Shown here one piece after another: positions 39,703 through 51,334 of a stretch of 64,000 nucleotides of DNA (its first letter is position 1; each line of letters begins with the position of its first letter). This DNA is from Branchiostoma belcheri (Eukaryota; Chordata; Leptocardii; Amphioxiformes; Branchiostomatidae): assembly GCF_001625305.1 (NCBI RefSeq), contig NW_017804231.1:896429-960428 (forward strand), given 5' to 3'. A model generated the notes under the pieces. That model ran no database searches, was not told where the DNA came from, and saw only the letters and a list, made by a program, of their open reading frames with translations. Both the position numbers and the translations under genes were made by a program.

Positions 39703-42290
39703 AGTTTTTGCTGTGTTTAAATGCTTGTTTTTTCCGCAGGTGAACTCACCTGTCTGAAGTAGGTGTTGCATTTTTACTTCCGTGTTTGCACCTGTCGAAA
39801 GCGTGACAAGCTGTCTTTTACTTACCATACAAATTGGGGATTCGGAGTAGACTATTCTGGTGGTAAGACATATATATATATGTTCTTTGCTTGTTTTACA
39901 TCCAATGTTGTGTCATGGCAATCGTAGAGCAAATCTTTGCTGTCATTACAGACATTAAATGATTTAGTACTAGATATCAGTTGCATTCCGAGCCATATGA
40001 ACTGTTTAACATGTACTAGTATTTATCTGTGTTACAATCTATGTTCTTAATACCACGAGCTATTTGTATGTTAGCAAGTGAAGGCGTTGAAGGCATTGTC
40101 GCAATTTCCTGAGCATTGCATGCCGAAATATTTTAGGTGGCGTTCAGTTTCTCGTTAACGTACAACATTTCTTTAGCTCGAAATTATAAATAAGTCTGTG
40201 ACCTCACTGATCCAAGACCATCGATCCAACTACTGTGACCTCAGCCTCTTTTACACGATTTTTAACTGCCCGTGGCTGATTGGGCCACGCCTAGTGGACG
40301 GACTACAAGAAGCGTGGTGTAGCCGGCTAACTGTATCCTTAAATGCTGATTTAGTTGGGCCCAAAGAAATGTATAATTTATACGCCCTCGCGTAGCCTCC
40401 ATAAACTGTCCCCTAGCGGTGTTTTTATTACTGCAGTTACTATTACTACTATAAACATATTGACATCAGCGATAAAAGAGGCCGAGTTCAATATTGTTTG
40501 TCATTCTGATCACGTATCGTCACGGGATTAGAATAAGACAGCAATAAGCAACCCTGAAAGCAATGTAACATTCGTCGTATGCTTTTTTGTCTCACAAGAT
40601 TTTCAGCAAGTCTATGTAAGTTGTTGCATCTTAACAGACGTGGTAGTGTTGAGAAACTTCTAAACGTTTTATAAAAAGTGCACGAAAGAAGAATGAAGGT
40701 GTCATACTTTGGTCACCCATGTGACTAAACTTTATCGGCTATAGAATGTCTGTTGTTTGCCTCTCATATCACTGGAGCAATCGGTAAAAAATACTTGTAG
40801 AAGGGGAGGGGCAGTGAAACTTGGAAGGGAGCCAAGTTTCTGTTGACCGACCGTCGGATGGTAGTACGAGCGACTTGATTGGCCAACAGGTGTCACCCGT
40901 TTTATACGCGTACTTTGATTGGCTGGCAGGTGCGCAACCGAACAAACTGTTGCTGTTATCTGGATTATGGGGTCCGTTGTAAGCATGAAGATTGTTGGCG
41001 ACATAAATAGTTGATCGCATATAACTACCGAGAAGCTCAAAACTTGGGTGAAACGGAGATCGAATCGTCCACTGATTTTCGCGAATAGGAGGGGGGTGTG
41101 GTGGGGTCCTGATGAATTTTTGCTCGCGGCGATCCTTGGACTGAGACTTTACCACGTATGCGCTATTTTGGAGCTCATGTTGGGTTTGACATCATCTTTA
41201 TTGAATTGGCAAAACAATTAAAACAATACGCACGATGAAGAGTTAAAAACGCCTCGGTCGGCCCCTTCAGACAGATCAACATTGATCCAGGCGCAAGGTT
41301 AAGGACAAAAAATCGCTGTGCATCAGTCATCGATAAATACATTCTATTGCACGTTATTTTGTATTTTACTATTATTGCACATGTTTACGGTGGTTACCGG
41401 CTGGAAAACAGTCCTGAAGGGGACTCCCACACAGGGGTTTGTTGTTATTCTAAATGCCTATATTATAATCAAACTTTTAAAAGTTTTTTAGACTTTAAAA
41501 CGTCCCTGCCAAATAGTAGAATTTAGAATTAAATTTTAAAAACAACTATTTTACTGAAATGTGTAACTTGTTGATTTTCTTCATGTAAGATTTATTTTCC
41601 TGGTAAATTTTCTTCTCATGCCATTACATTCTTTGTATCACAATCATCCTGAGTCACATCCTTTCCCTTACTGACCAGTCCCTGGACATGCCCAAATAAG
41701 GCTAGGGCCAGGCGGTCAGGACGTGTGCCGCCCTAGACCCCTGGGAAGATAGTCATTAGGAAGTGTCATTCAAAGCTCGCCCACTGTTTCCTAGTAGAGG
41801 GCTGCTGAAAGTGACTGTACCAGGAATGTCTCAGGATGTCCAAGGAAATACACTGCAACTCTTACAATCAATAATAAAATACATCCTACAAGGTTAGAGC
41901 ACCCTATTACACCAATCAGTTTGGTCCCAAGATGGAGGTCATGACGTATCAGGCTAACGACTCATTATATTTACCTTCGCAGAAGGTAAACATATTGTTT
42001 TTGCTCTGGAACGGACGGCTGTCACCATGGTAACGGGTAACGTAGCAGACGCCTTGTGGTGTTGGGTTACATTTTGTAGCAGAACAGAGTTGGAGGGGCT
42101 GCTCACAATGTATATTGAATATGAATGTGTTTGAGTGAGAATAAACAGTTGTAGTTTGTTAGGCTTGATCAGGTGAACGTAAACATTATGTATTTGCTCT
42201 GACAATGTTATAATATATAATCTACCTTTCTAATTTTCATTTCCCCCTGGTAGCGATTGGTGTGTGCTCTTGTGAGGCCAGCCCTTCCCC
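39703..42290. other. 5' intron/upstream region of ZNFX1-C
   Basis: No supported coding exon. 40800-40860 is the inverted counterpart of 36520-36600. It is followed by two CCAAT-type words (GATTGGCC, GATTGGCT) at about 40875-40925. The rest is AT-rich with no element that I recognise. Confidence 0.4.
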
Positions 42291-45200
42291 ATGGACAGAG
42301 GAAGGGGGTTCGGCTACCGGGGGCGTGGCCGTGGACGCGGCAACTTTGGCGGGAGGGGTGGGCAGCGTGGTGGATGGAGGGGCAGAGGAGGTGGCGATCC
42401 GCAGGATAGGTGAGTACAAAATGGAGCTTTATAATAATGTAGGTACATTGTTAACGTTACATTGTATTCTTAAACGTTGTTTTATTGAATATTCATCCAG
42501 TTCAGTTGAATTTTCAGTCTAGGTCCTATGAGTTTATTTTGGTTTTGGTCAACTTGTTTCAGAACGACAGGCAGTGATACTGACGAGGTGTACGAATAAG
42601 ACAATGTACGAAATGACAACTTAACTTATACCATCTGTTGTATGTAAATGTATAACAGAAATGGACAAGCCAGCGGCAACTCGGAAAGACGGCGGGACAG
42701 GGTCATCAGACCGATCGGGTACCGGAGGTTACAGGAACTGTGTGAGAAGGACCCGAAAGAGGTGACAGAAAACTCACATAAGTCTATGAAACGTAAATTA
42801 TATTACATAGAACTGATGAATTATTGTATGTACTTGCCAAAGGTAGGTTTGTTGGTCACTTCCCTTTTGTTACCTCCATGAAATAGTAGGTGCTTTTTTG
42901 CCTGGATGATGTTTTGGTGTATATCTCAGGATAAGTCGGACGGAATGGGATGATATTTAGCAGTTGGGTAGGTGGGGTAAAGTGAATTGTGTAGGTCGAC
43001 TTTGGTACTGCAGTAGGAATTTTTTTTTAAAATATCCGGCTAATGATCTCAAGAACCGCTGGATGAAATGCGATCATCAAGCAAAGTGTCAAAGGGTATC
43101 TATAGCTGGGACTAAAACACGATTCAAATCTCACGTCAACCCTGCATGAGATCCTATCCGGTGGGGCATCAGTTTGGAAATGTGACGGTTTCACACATAC
43201 TCTTTCGTCTATTTCAGGTCGTTCTGACGTTAGTGGAGCGGACTAGCGGATGTAAGGAACTTCTAGACGAGACCTCCATCAGAAAAGACCTGGTGGCACT
43301 GCTACTCCGCGTTCTCGCACGAGCCTGTGACTGTTCGTCTTCTCCTGGTATGAGAAATTCACTGTCTTATTGAATATCCAGTGGCAGCTCAGCAATAATG
43401 ATTTTTCCATGGGTTGTCATGGAAAATGCCCAATATATGGATGATTTTTTTTGTGTGTGGGGGGATCCTTGTTGTAATTCATTAGCTCCTTTCGTACTTG
43501 GTAGCAAACACCAGCGTATAGGCTGTACATATTTCTAAATCTCCAGCCAGTGTCTCCAGCTATTGTTCAAAGTTTGACGATATGGCTACATGATGAAACA
43601 TTACGGGTCTGTAGTATATAATGTTTACATGTATACTACAGAGGACACTCCGGCATTAGCTCATGTTCCGCTGATACAGACTTCAAACTCTAACTACTCC
43701 TGCTAACTTCTCAGAGAACACCATGAAGCTGTTGGTGATGGTCCGCTACTCCAAGTTCCTGACCGGGGCCCTTGCGATGTACTTCGCGGTAATGCCGGCA
43801 GAGAGCTCGTACCACGCACAGCAGGAGTTCCAAGAACCAATCAAATGTGCTCTCCGGTTGTTCCGTGAGCTCCTGGACAGGTCTGCCAGTTCCCACATTG
43901 AGGTACGCAACATGCTAATGAGCATTTATTATCCTACCCTGACTAAATCGCGCTCCTAGCGGCCCGTTAGCCTGGTGTCGGGGCTGGGTCTCTTCAGTTC
44001 TGCAGGAGCGCTTCTCCGCCCGTCTCAGCTAGGTTCAACGATAGGTTTTGCACGACGAGAGTTCAATTACGGTGGGGCTAATCAACTCCTGGCGTACAAA
44101 ATTCTATTAGCAAAGCTCCTACAGGCGTAACACTCCCAATGTGCGGCCTGTTATTGAGCTAGACGGGGGAGCCTGCCCCAACCACAATAGACGCCCGACA
44201 GTTGCCACCTCCTTTTAGAGGAGGTCAATTAACCCCGGCAGCGATTGTGTAGACACAGGCTAATTATTATCTTTGTTATCATCATCGCGTTGCCATTGAA
44301 ATGTTCCTGCAGGTAGGGGTCCCTTTGGCAGTGTTAGGGACTACTATAAACACTCTCAGAGCAGTAAGCACTGTTGTGGACGACGACATAGAGATAGGCC
44401 TGGCGGAGGTTGAATCGCGCAGAGACGCCATTATTGAAGCCACGCACAGAGGAGCGGTTTTAAGAGACGACGACGGAACACTTGCCACACGTCTGGACCG
44501 ACAACTTCAGCTCGAGACGCCTCCAGACGACTTCAGGGAACTGTCGGTCATCCCGACTTTCGAAGACATCCACACTGACAAGGAACCGTTTCTTCGCCCC
44601 AACATCGTCCGTGGCCGCTACCCTGACGTGGACACGTATCTGGACGTCCAGTTCAGGCTGCTGCGAGAAGACTTCGTACGGCCTCTACGAGAGGGTATTT
44701 CGGAGTTCCTGGACATGCGTAGACGGGGACTGGGCCATGATCGCCGGCTCCAAGACATCCGTGTCTACCATGACGTCCACGTGGTTCACCCCATCTGCAC
44801 GAACAGTGGCATCGTCTACAGGATCCAGTTCGACGCTGCAAGACTCCGAGGGGTTCGCTGGCGCTCCACAAAGCGTCTCATTTTCGGCTCCCTCCTCTGC
44901 CTCTCCAAAGACGAGTTCAAGACCATGTTCTTCGTGACGGTCGCAAACCGCGACCCAAAACAGCTGGAACAGGGGTCCGTAGAAGTTCGGTTCGAACAGA
45001 ACCTCGAAGCCGCATCAGCCATCAGCCCCACTGAGACGTTCATCATGGTAGAGACATCTGCCTACTTCGAAGCCTACCGACACGTCCTGAAAGGTCTTCA
45101 AGAGGTTCGGCAGAACACAATGCCGTTCACCAAGTACATCGTGGACTGCGACTGCGCCAACGGCGTGAATCCACCGGCCTATCTAAGAGGGAGGTTCGGG

Positions 45201-48200
45201 GATGTCCACTACGACCTCAGAGCTCTAGTTGAGACCCCAGGCAAGAGATAGTGAGACATCGTGTGAGGCGTGTGAGGCCAAGGTTGTTTGGCTCCGATCT
45301 TGAAGAATCAGATGACTCGGACGAAGAGGTCGTTGATGTATACGACGACAACAACCCACATTTTGGTAGATCTCGGGCAGTTCCTATTCTACGAGAGGAT
45401 AGGTGGCCTTCTGCTGATGCTCTGCATCTTGACGACTCCCAATATCAAGCCGTGAAGATGGCACTGACGAAAGAGTTCTCTGTTATCCAGGGCCCACCAG
45501 GAACTGGCAAAACTTACATCGGGCTCAAGATCGTTCAAGCTCTGCTGAAGAACAAGAGCGTGTGGCTGAGGAATCAAGATCTGCAGAACAGCCCAACCAG
45601 GCCCATCCTTGTGGTTTGTTACACAAACCATGCCCTGGATCAGTTCCTAGAAGGCATTTCTGAGTTCCACCCAACAGGCATTGTGAGAGTGGGAGGTCGA
45701 AGCCGTAGTGAGAAGATGGAGCAGTTCCAACTGAAGACCATCCGGTTCAGTAAGAGGAAGGATAGAAAAGTCCCTCGGTACATCCACGAGGGCGGTGCAG
45801 AGGCAAGGAATGACATGCAACGCTATCAGCAACAGATGGAGATGGCTGTAGCACAGATGATGGCGACGCAAAGAGGACTCATTCACGAAGATGCTCTGAT
45901 GCCGTTCATGGAGGAAAACCACAAAGACACATTGATGAACATGTGGCTCGTGGCCAACGACGATGCATTTGGGTGGTCCGGTGCTGAACAGAAGGGCTCT
46001 GTAATGGTGCAGTGGCTTTGCCTCACGGGAACTGTCTTCATACTGCCAACAGAAGATGGGCAAAACCAACCCGAAGAAGGGGACGAAGAGGAGGAAGCGG
46101 TGGAGCAAGAAGACGAGGAAATCGACGTCATGGAAGAAGCCGACTTGTTGGAGGAACAGCGTTTGCTGGACGACGATGAGCTGCCCTACGGCCATAGCAA
46201 GAGGGGGAGGGCAAAGAAAAATGTCGTTGCCGTGGATCTCGCACTCGATGTGGAAGCGCTACAGCTACAGGAACACCAGGCAGGAAACCAGGGTGAATGG
46301 CAGGTACAAACTAACGCAAAGAAGAAGAAACAGAGAGTGAAGCATGAGCTCAGCAAGACAGACATGATGACCGACACTGAAGTTCGCCACGTCCAAAATG
46401 TCTGGACGTTGCAGCCACGCGACCGATGGCGCCTCTATCGTCACTGGGTGGCCAAGTACTGTGCCAAGTACAAGGATTCAATCAAAGACTATGAGCGAGA
46501 GTACGAACGCGCGGCTAAACGTCTCACGGAGTTCCAGAGCCAAGAGGACGGGGAGATAATGAAAGAAGCAACCGTCATCGGAATGACCACTACTGGTGCT
46601 GCCAAACACCAATCACTTCTGCAAGACATCAAGCCTTCTATCATAGTTGTAGAGGAGGCAGCAGAAGTTCTGGAGGCCCACATCGTCACAACGCTGTCTC
46701 AGCAGTGCCAACACCTCATCCTTATCGGCGATCACCAGCAGCTCCGTCCCAACCCAACCGTCTACCAACTGGCAAAGAAATACAACATGGACATCTCCCT
46801 GTTCGAGCGAATGGTAAAGAACGACATGCAGTGTCAGCGGCTTCAGTCTCAGCATCGCATGCGGCCAGAGTTCGCTCGGCTCCTGACGCCGCACATCTAC
46901 GAGTCGCTGGACAACCACGAATCGGTGCTCAACTTCGACAACATCAAGGGCGTCTCGTCCAACATGTTCTTTGTGGATCACAGCTACTGGGAAGCGCACG
47001 ACACCGACACAAAAAGCCGGTCCAACATGCACGAGGCTCGATTCATGGCCAGCTTCTGCCGCTACCTGCTTCAGCAAGGATACAGGCCGTCCCAAATCAC
47101 CATCCTCACCACGTACACGGGCCAACTCTTCAACTTCAAGAAGGTCATGCCGCGGCAGGTCTTCGAGGGTGTTCGCGTCTGCGCCGTGGACAACTTTCAG
47201 GGAGAGGAGAACGACATCATCCTGCTGTCACTAGTGAGGAGCAATGACGAGGGCAACGTGGGATTCCTCAAGGTACGTAGATGGTGCAGGGTCGATCTTT
47301 TCTGGCCTTTGATTGTCTTTAAATGGAACACTACTTTGATTAGAAAAACGCCCAAATACAAGTTTCATTGTCACTAATACATCGAAATCACTGTTTCCTT
47401 TTGTTTTATCATTTAGGTTGAGAACCGAGTTTGTGTTGCTCTCTCCCGAGCAAAGAAGGGTTTCTACGCCATAGGAAACCTGACAATGTTGGCGGAGGCA
47501 AGTCCTTTGTGGAGCAAGGTAAAGTACAATGTATTCTTCTTTGGAAATCAAACATTTAGTCGGTGACAACGCAACCTGTGCATCTTTACATAACAAACTT
47601 GGCAAAATATGTCTATCCACTTCTCTCCAGATCATCAAAGAACTCAGAGAGCAACACTGTGTGGGGACCCACCTTAACCTGTGCTGCCAGAACCATCCCG
47701 ACAGCAGGATTCCTGCGGCCACCGACAAGGACTTTAACAAGGCGCCAGAAGGTGGCTGCATGCGGCCCTGTGAATTCAGGCAAGTAGACATATTCTTGTG
47801 CAAAAAGTACATTGCCATGAGCTTGACTTATTTCCGGAGTTTGAAAGCCAACCCTGTATGTTTTTCCTCATACAGGTTGAAGTGCGGCCATGTGTGCACA
47901 AGCGTTTGCCACCCAACAGATCCTGAACACGAAGAGTACAGGTGCAAGAAACCGTGTCCTAGAGTCCTGTGTGACCTTGGTCACAGGTGTACGAAGCTCT
48001 GCTCTCAGCCATGCGGCGACTGCAAGGTGCTTGTGGAGAAGACCATTCCAAGATGTCAACACAAGCAGAAGATCCCATGCTCCACGTCTCCAAATGTGTT
48101 CAAATGCCAGGCGCCATGTGACAAGCCCCTGCCTTGTGGCCACGACTGCAAGAACAAGTGTAGCCAAGAGTGCAGCATTCCCTGCATGGAGATGGTACCA

Positions 48201-50036
48201 CATCTGCTCCGGTGCGGCCACACCATCCAAGCGGCCTGTTCAGCCAAAAAGGAAGACCTGGTCTGCAACACCCCGTGTTCACAGCCATTAAAGTGCGAGC
48301 ACGTTTGTGCAGGTACATGCGGCCGCTGCAAGCAAGGGAGGCTGCACCAGCCGTGTATTCATCCATGTAACCGTGTGCTTGTCTGCTCCCACCAGTGCAC
48401 GGCGCCGTGCACACGAAATTGTCCTCCATGCAGCAAACGTTGTGAGAACCGCTGCATCCACAGCCGCTGCCCACACGAGTGCGGGAAGCCATGCGTACCA
48501 TGCCAGGAGCCCTGTGAGTGGAGATGCAAACATCACAAGTGTAACAAGCCCTGTGGTGAGCCCTGCGATCGACCTCGTTGTGACCGACCCTGCCAGAAGA
48601 CCCGACGCTGCCGCAAGTGCAAGAAAGACCAGCCATGCATCGGTATGTGTGGGGAACCATGCCCGGACAAGTGCCCTGATTGTGACCGTGAAGATTTGAC
48701 AGAAATCTTCTTCGGAACGGAAGACGAAGACGACGCCCAGTTTGTTCAGCTGGAGGACTGCGGTCATGTGCTAGAGGTTAGCGGACTGGACCAGTGGATG
48801 GACAGCACCGACAAAAACATCAAACTCAAGACCTGCCCAAAATGCAAAACGCCGATACGACGAAACCTGCGCTACGGCAACACCATCAAAAAGACGTTGG
48901 TGATGATCGAGAAGGTGAAGAAGAAGTGTTACGGTGATGATGTCCAAAAGGCCCAAACAACAGCCACTGCCAACAGGTTGATGGTAGAGCTCCAAACCGA
49001 TGCTGATCTGCTCACGTGTCTACAGACCTCAGAGGATCTTCTTCAGCAAATGCAACGCCATCGTCTGTTCTCTCTGGACCAAGTGGCCATGTATGAAAAC
49101 AAAGTCCTTTTCCTGAAGAGTCTTGCAAAAGTAAAGAAAGAGAAGAGGCGAGATCGAAATCTCATTTTTGGAGAAACACGCCACATTACAGGGATGGATA
49201 AGGAAATCGAAGAGATGGAAGCGTGGCTGCATCGTCGAACGGCCCGGGTGGGTGAACAGGTAAGAATTATATATACTACATGCTCAGTGGCTTTTGCTAT
49301 CTGTTTTAGTCACCTGCAGTGGTACTCATCACAATTTGGCATCTGTTCACAGGAGTGGGAGGAGTTTGGGAGAGAGATGACCCGACTGAACTTTCTGCTG
49401 AAGCTCCGCATCCTTCAAGCGATCATCCGGAAGAAGGGAATCAGCCTCGACGGCCTGGCACAGGGGAACCTTGATCTTGCAGAATGCAGGCTGACCGGGG
49501 GCGAAGTGTTCACGGAGAGCACAGAGCAGCTGGTCAAGCAAGCCCTGGAAAAAGTCAAGAGGCTAACACCCAGGCTGGCGGGAGGTGCCGACATTGGTAT
49601 CTCAGAAGAAGAGCGGGTTCAGGTGGTCAAGGCCATGGGTCTATCACAGGGACATTGGTTCCAATGTCCCAATGGACATGTGTACGCCATTGGAGACTGT
49701 GGGGGAGCTACGGTGGTAAGCATTGGAGTTTTTGTTTAGTTTGAAGTTTATAGATATGCCCTTTAGCTCCTTCCCAATCTTCCTTGGGTTACAGAACAAC
49801 AAAGTGCACTGGAGTTATTTGTGGTTCATGACATGGCTTGACTTGATGAAAATCAACCCATATTCTTCAATTGTTCTCCCCAGGAAAGCACGTGCCCAGA
49901 GTGCAGAGCTAGAATCGGAGGAGGGGGCCACAGGCTTCGGTCGGACAACCGTTTGGCGCCGGAGATGGACGGAGCAAGGCACGCGGCATGGTCTGATGCG
50001 GCCAACATGGAGAACTACCTACTGGACTTTGACTGA
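42291..50036 (+). CDS. ZNFX1: ZNFX1-like C: full-architecture NFX1-type zinc finger RNA helicase with RZ finger; one-base frame break
   Basis: Ten exons: 42291-42409, 42659-42761, 43218-43347, 43715-43902, 44313-47272, 47417-47518, 47631-47779, 47876-49259, 49353-49715 and 49884-50036. RGG leader (MDRGRGFGYRGRGRGRGNFG), N-terminal helical region (exons 2-4), superfamily-1 helicase (GPPGTGKTYIGLK at about 45490, VEEAAEVLEAH at about 46650, GDHQQLRP, AVDNFQGEENDIILL, VALSRAKKG), NFX1-type modules (exon 8) and the RZ finger (CPNGH at about 49668 plus STCPEC after the last splice), ending LLDFD. The exon 5 frame stops at 45249-45251 and resumes one frame over. B has CCCCAAGGC where C has CCCCAGGC (45235-45242), so one A is missing. 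Restoring the frame there removes the stop. All else is intact (about 1880 residues), so an assembly error or very recent mutation is likely. The exon 7 donor is GC (TTCAG|GCAAGT). Confidence 0.9.
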
Positions 50037-51334
50037 AAGGGACAATGGATCACAGTTGGCCAGGTGACAGTTGTTAATTCAAAAATCACAATTTCAGCCA
50101 TGTGTTGTTTGGTATTTTAGGAAGCATCAGTAGGAAATTGACTCATTTGCTTTTTAATTTTGATCTTAATAAGACAATGTGTTTTCCTTATCTTGGATTA
50201 ATACCATGGTCGGTTCTTGAATATGTCCAACATTAAATTCGAGTATGAGGTGAACTATAACGAAAATTGTGATTTTGTGGTTTATGTATACATGTATGCT
50301 GCATTGTTGAAACTATTTGGAAATCAGTATGCTTACACCTGGTGTGCTAATAACTGTTTAATAATCAACAATAGACTTCGTAGCAAGGAGCATTGTGTCC
50401 TCTTTTAAACAATTAAAAAATTATTTTCTCACATATTGAACATATTTCTTATACTTAGTTACTAAGTTAGTACTTAACATGATTGTACAATGCAGTTGAC
50501 CTTATTCTACAATTATTACATATGACTTGCATCTGCTATATTTGCTATAAAATGTTACTGATGATGGTGTGAAATGATGGTGTGAAATATGACATTTATG
50601 ATACTAATGAATAATGATTCACGGAACTACGAGACGGTTTAGATAATCATACATGATGTGCCTTGAATTTGTTTGGTTAATTATATTAGTTGCGACAATT
50701 GACATGAAAGTAACTTGAAAAGTGAATATTTAGGGATGTCAAAGGAGATGACTATAATTTCAAATCACCGACCAATAGCAAGATTTTGTAGTGAATACTT
50801 TTAATGCATTTGTAATGTACTTAAATCTAAAAAGGTTATGGAAACATTTGAGTGTTTTATTGAAATGATGTGTTATGCAGTTACAATTCATATAAAAGCA
50901 TTCCTTTAATCCAGAGACATTGAATAAAAATCCTTTAAATTTCACCCGCTAGTGTTCATTATATGCTTGTAATTTCTCTTCACTGTTTTACTCGAGTGCA
51001 GATTATTCATAAATTATATTGACTGCAAAAGACCTCATCCAGATACTTGAAGAGCATCACAAGAAGAAATCTGGAACTGAAATAAAGAGAAACTGTGAAG
51101 TTTGTTTGACACGTCTAAAGTGGAAATCACTGTTGGCAAGACAAGAAAAATGTACAGACTACACACAAACTACAAACTACTGAAGTCTTTGTGCATGTTT
51201 CTTTTCATTCATGTGGCCTGCATACATTTTCAACACCTGACTTTGTCCTCAGCAACATGGCAACAGTAGTGTGCATGCAGGAACTAAATGCTTTTTTCTC
51301 TAGTTCTGGAACAGCCCTACAACACTCACCTGTT
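50037..51334. other. Intergenic: 3' UTR of ZNFX1-C and 3' UTR of WASL
   Basis: AT-rich, convergent 3' ends. No supported exon or RNA gene. Confidence 0.5.

Noticed and set aside
43925-44280. Possible tRNA-derived SINE in intron 4 of ZNFX1-C
   Set aside because: A GGTTCAACGA word resembles a B box, but no A box at the right distance and no tail or target duplication could be shown.
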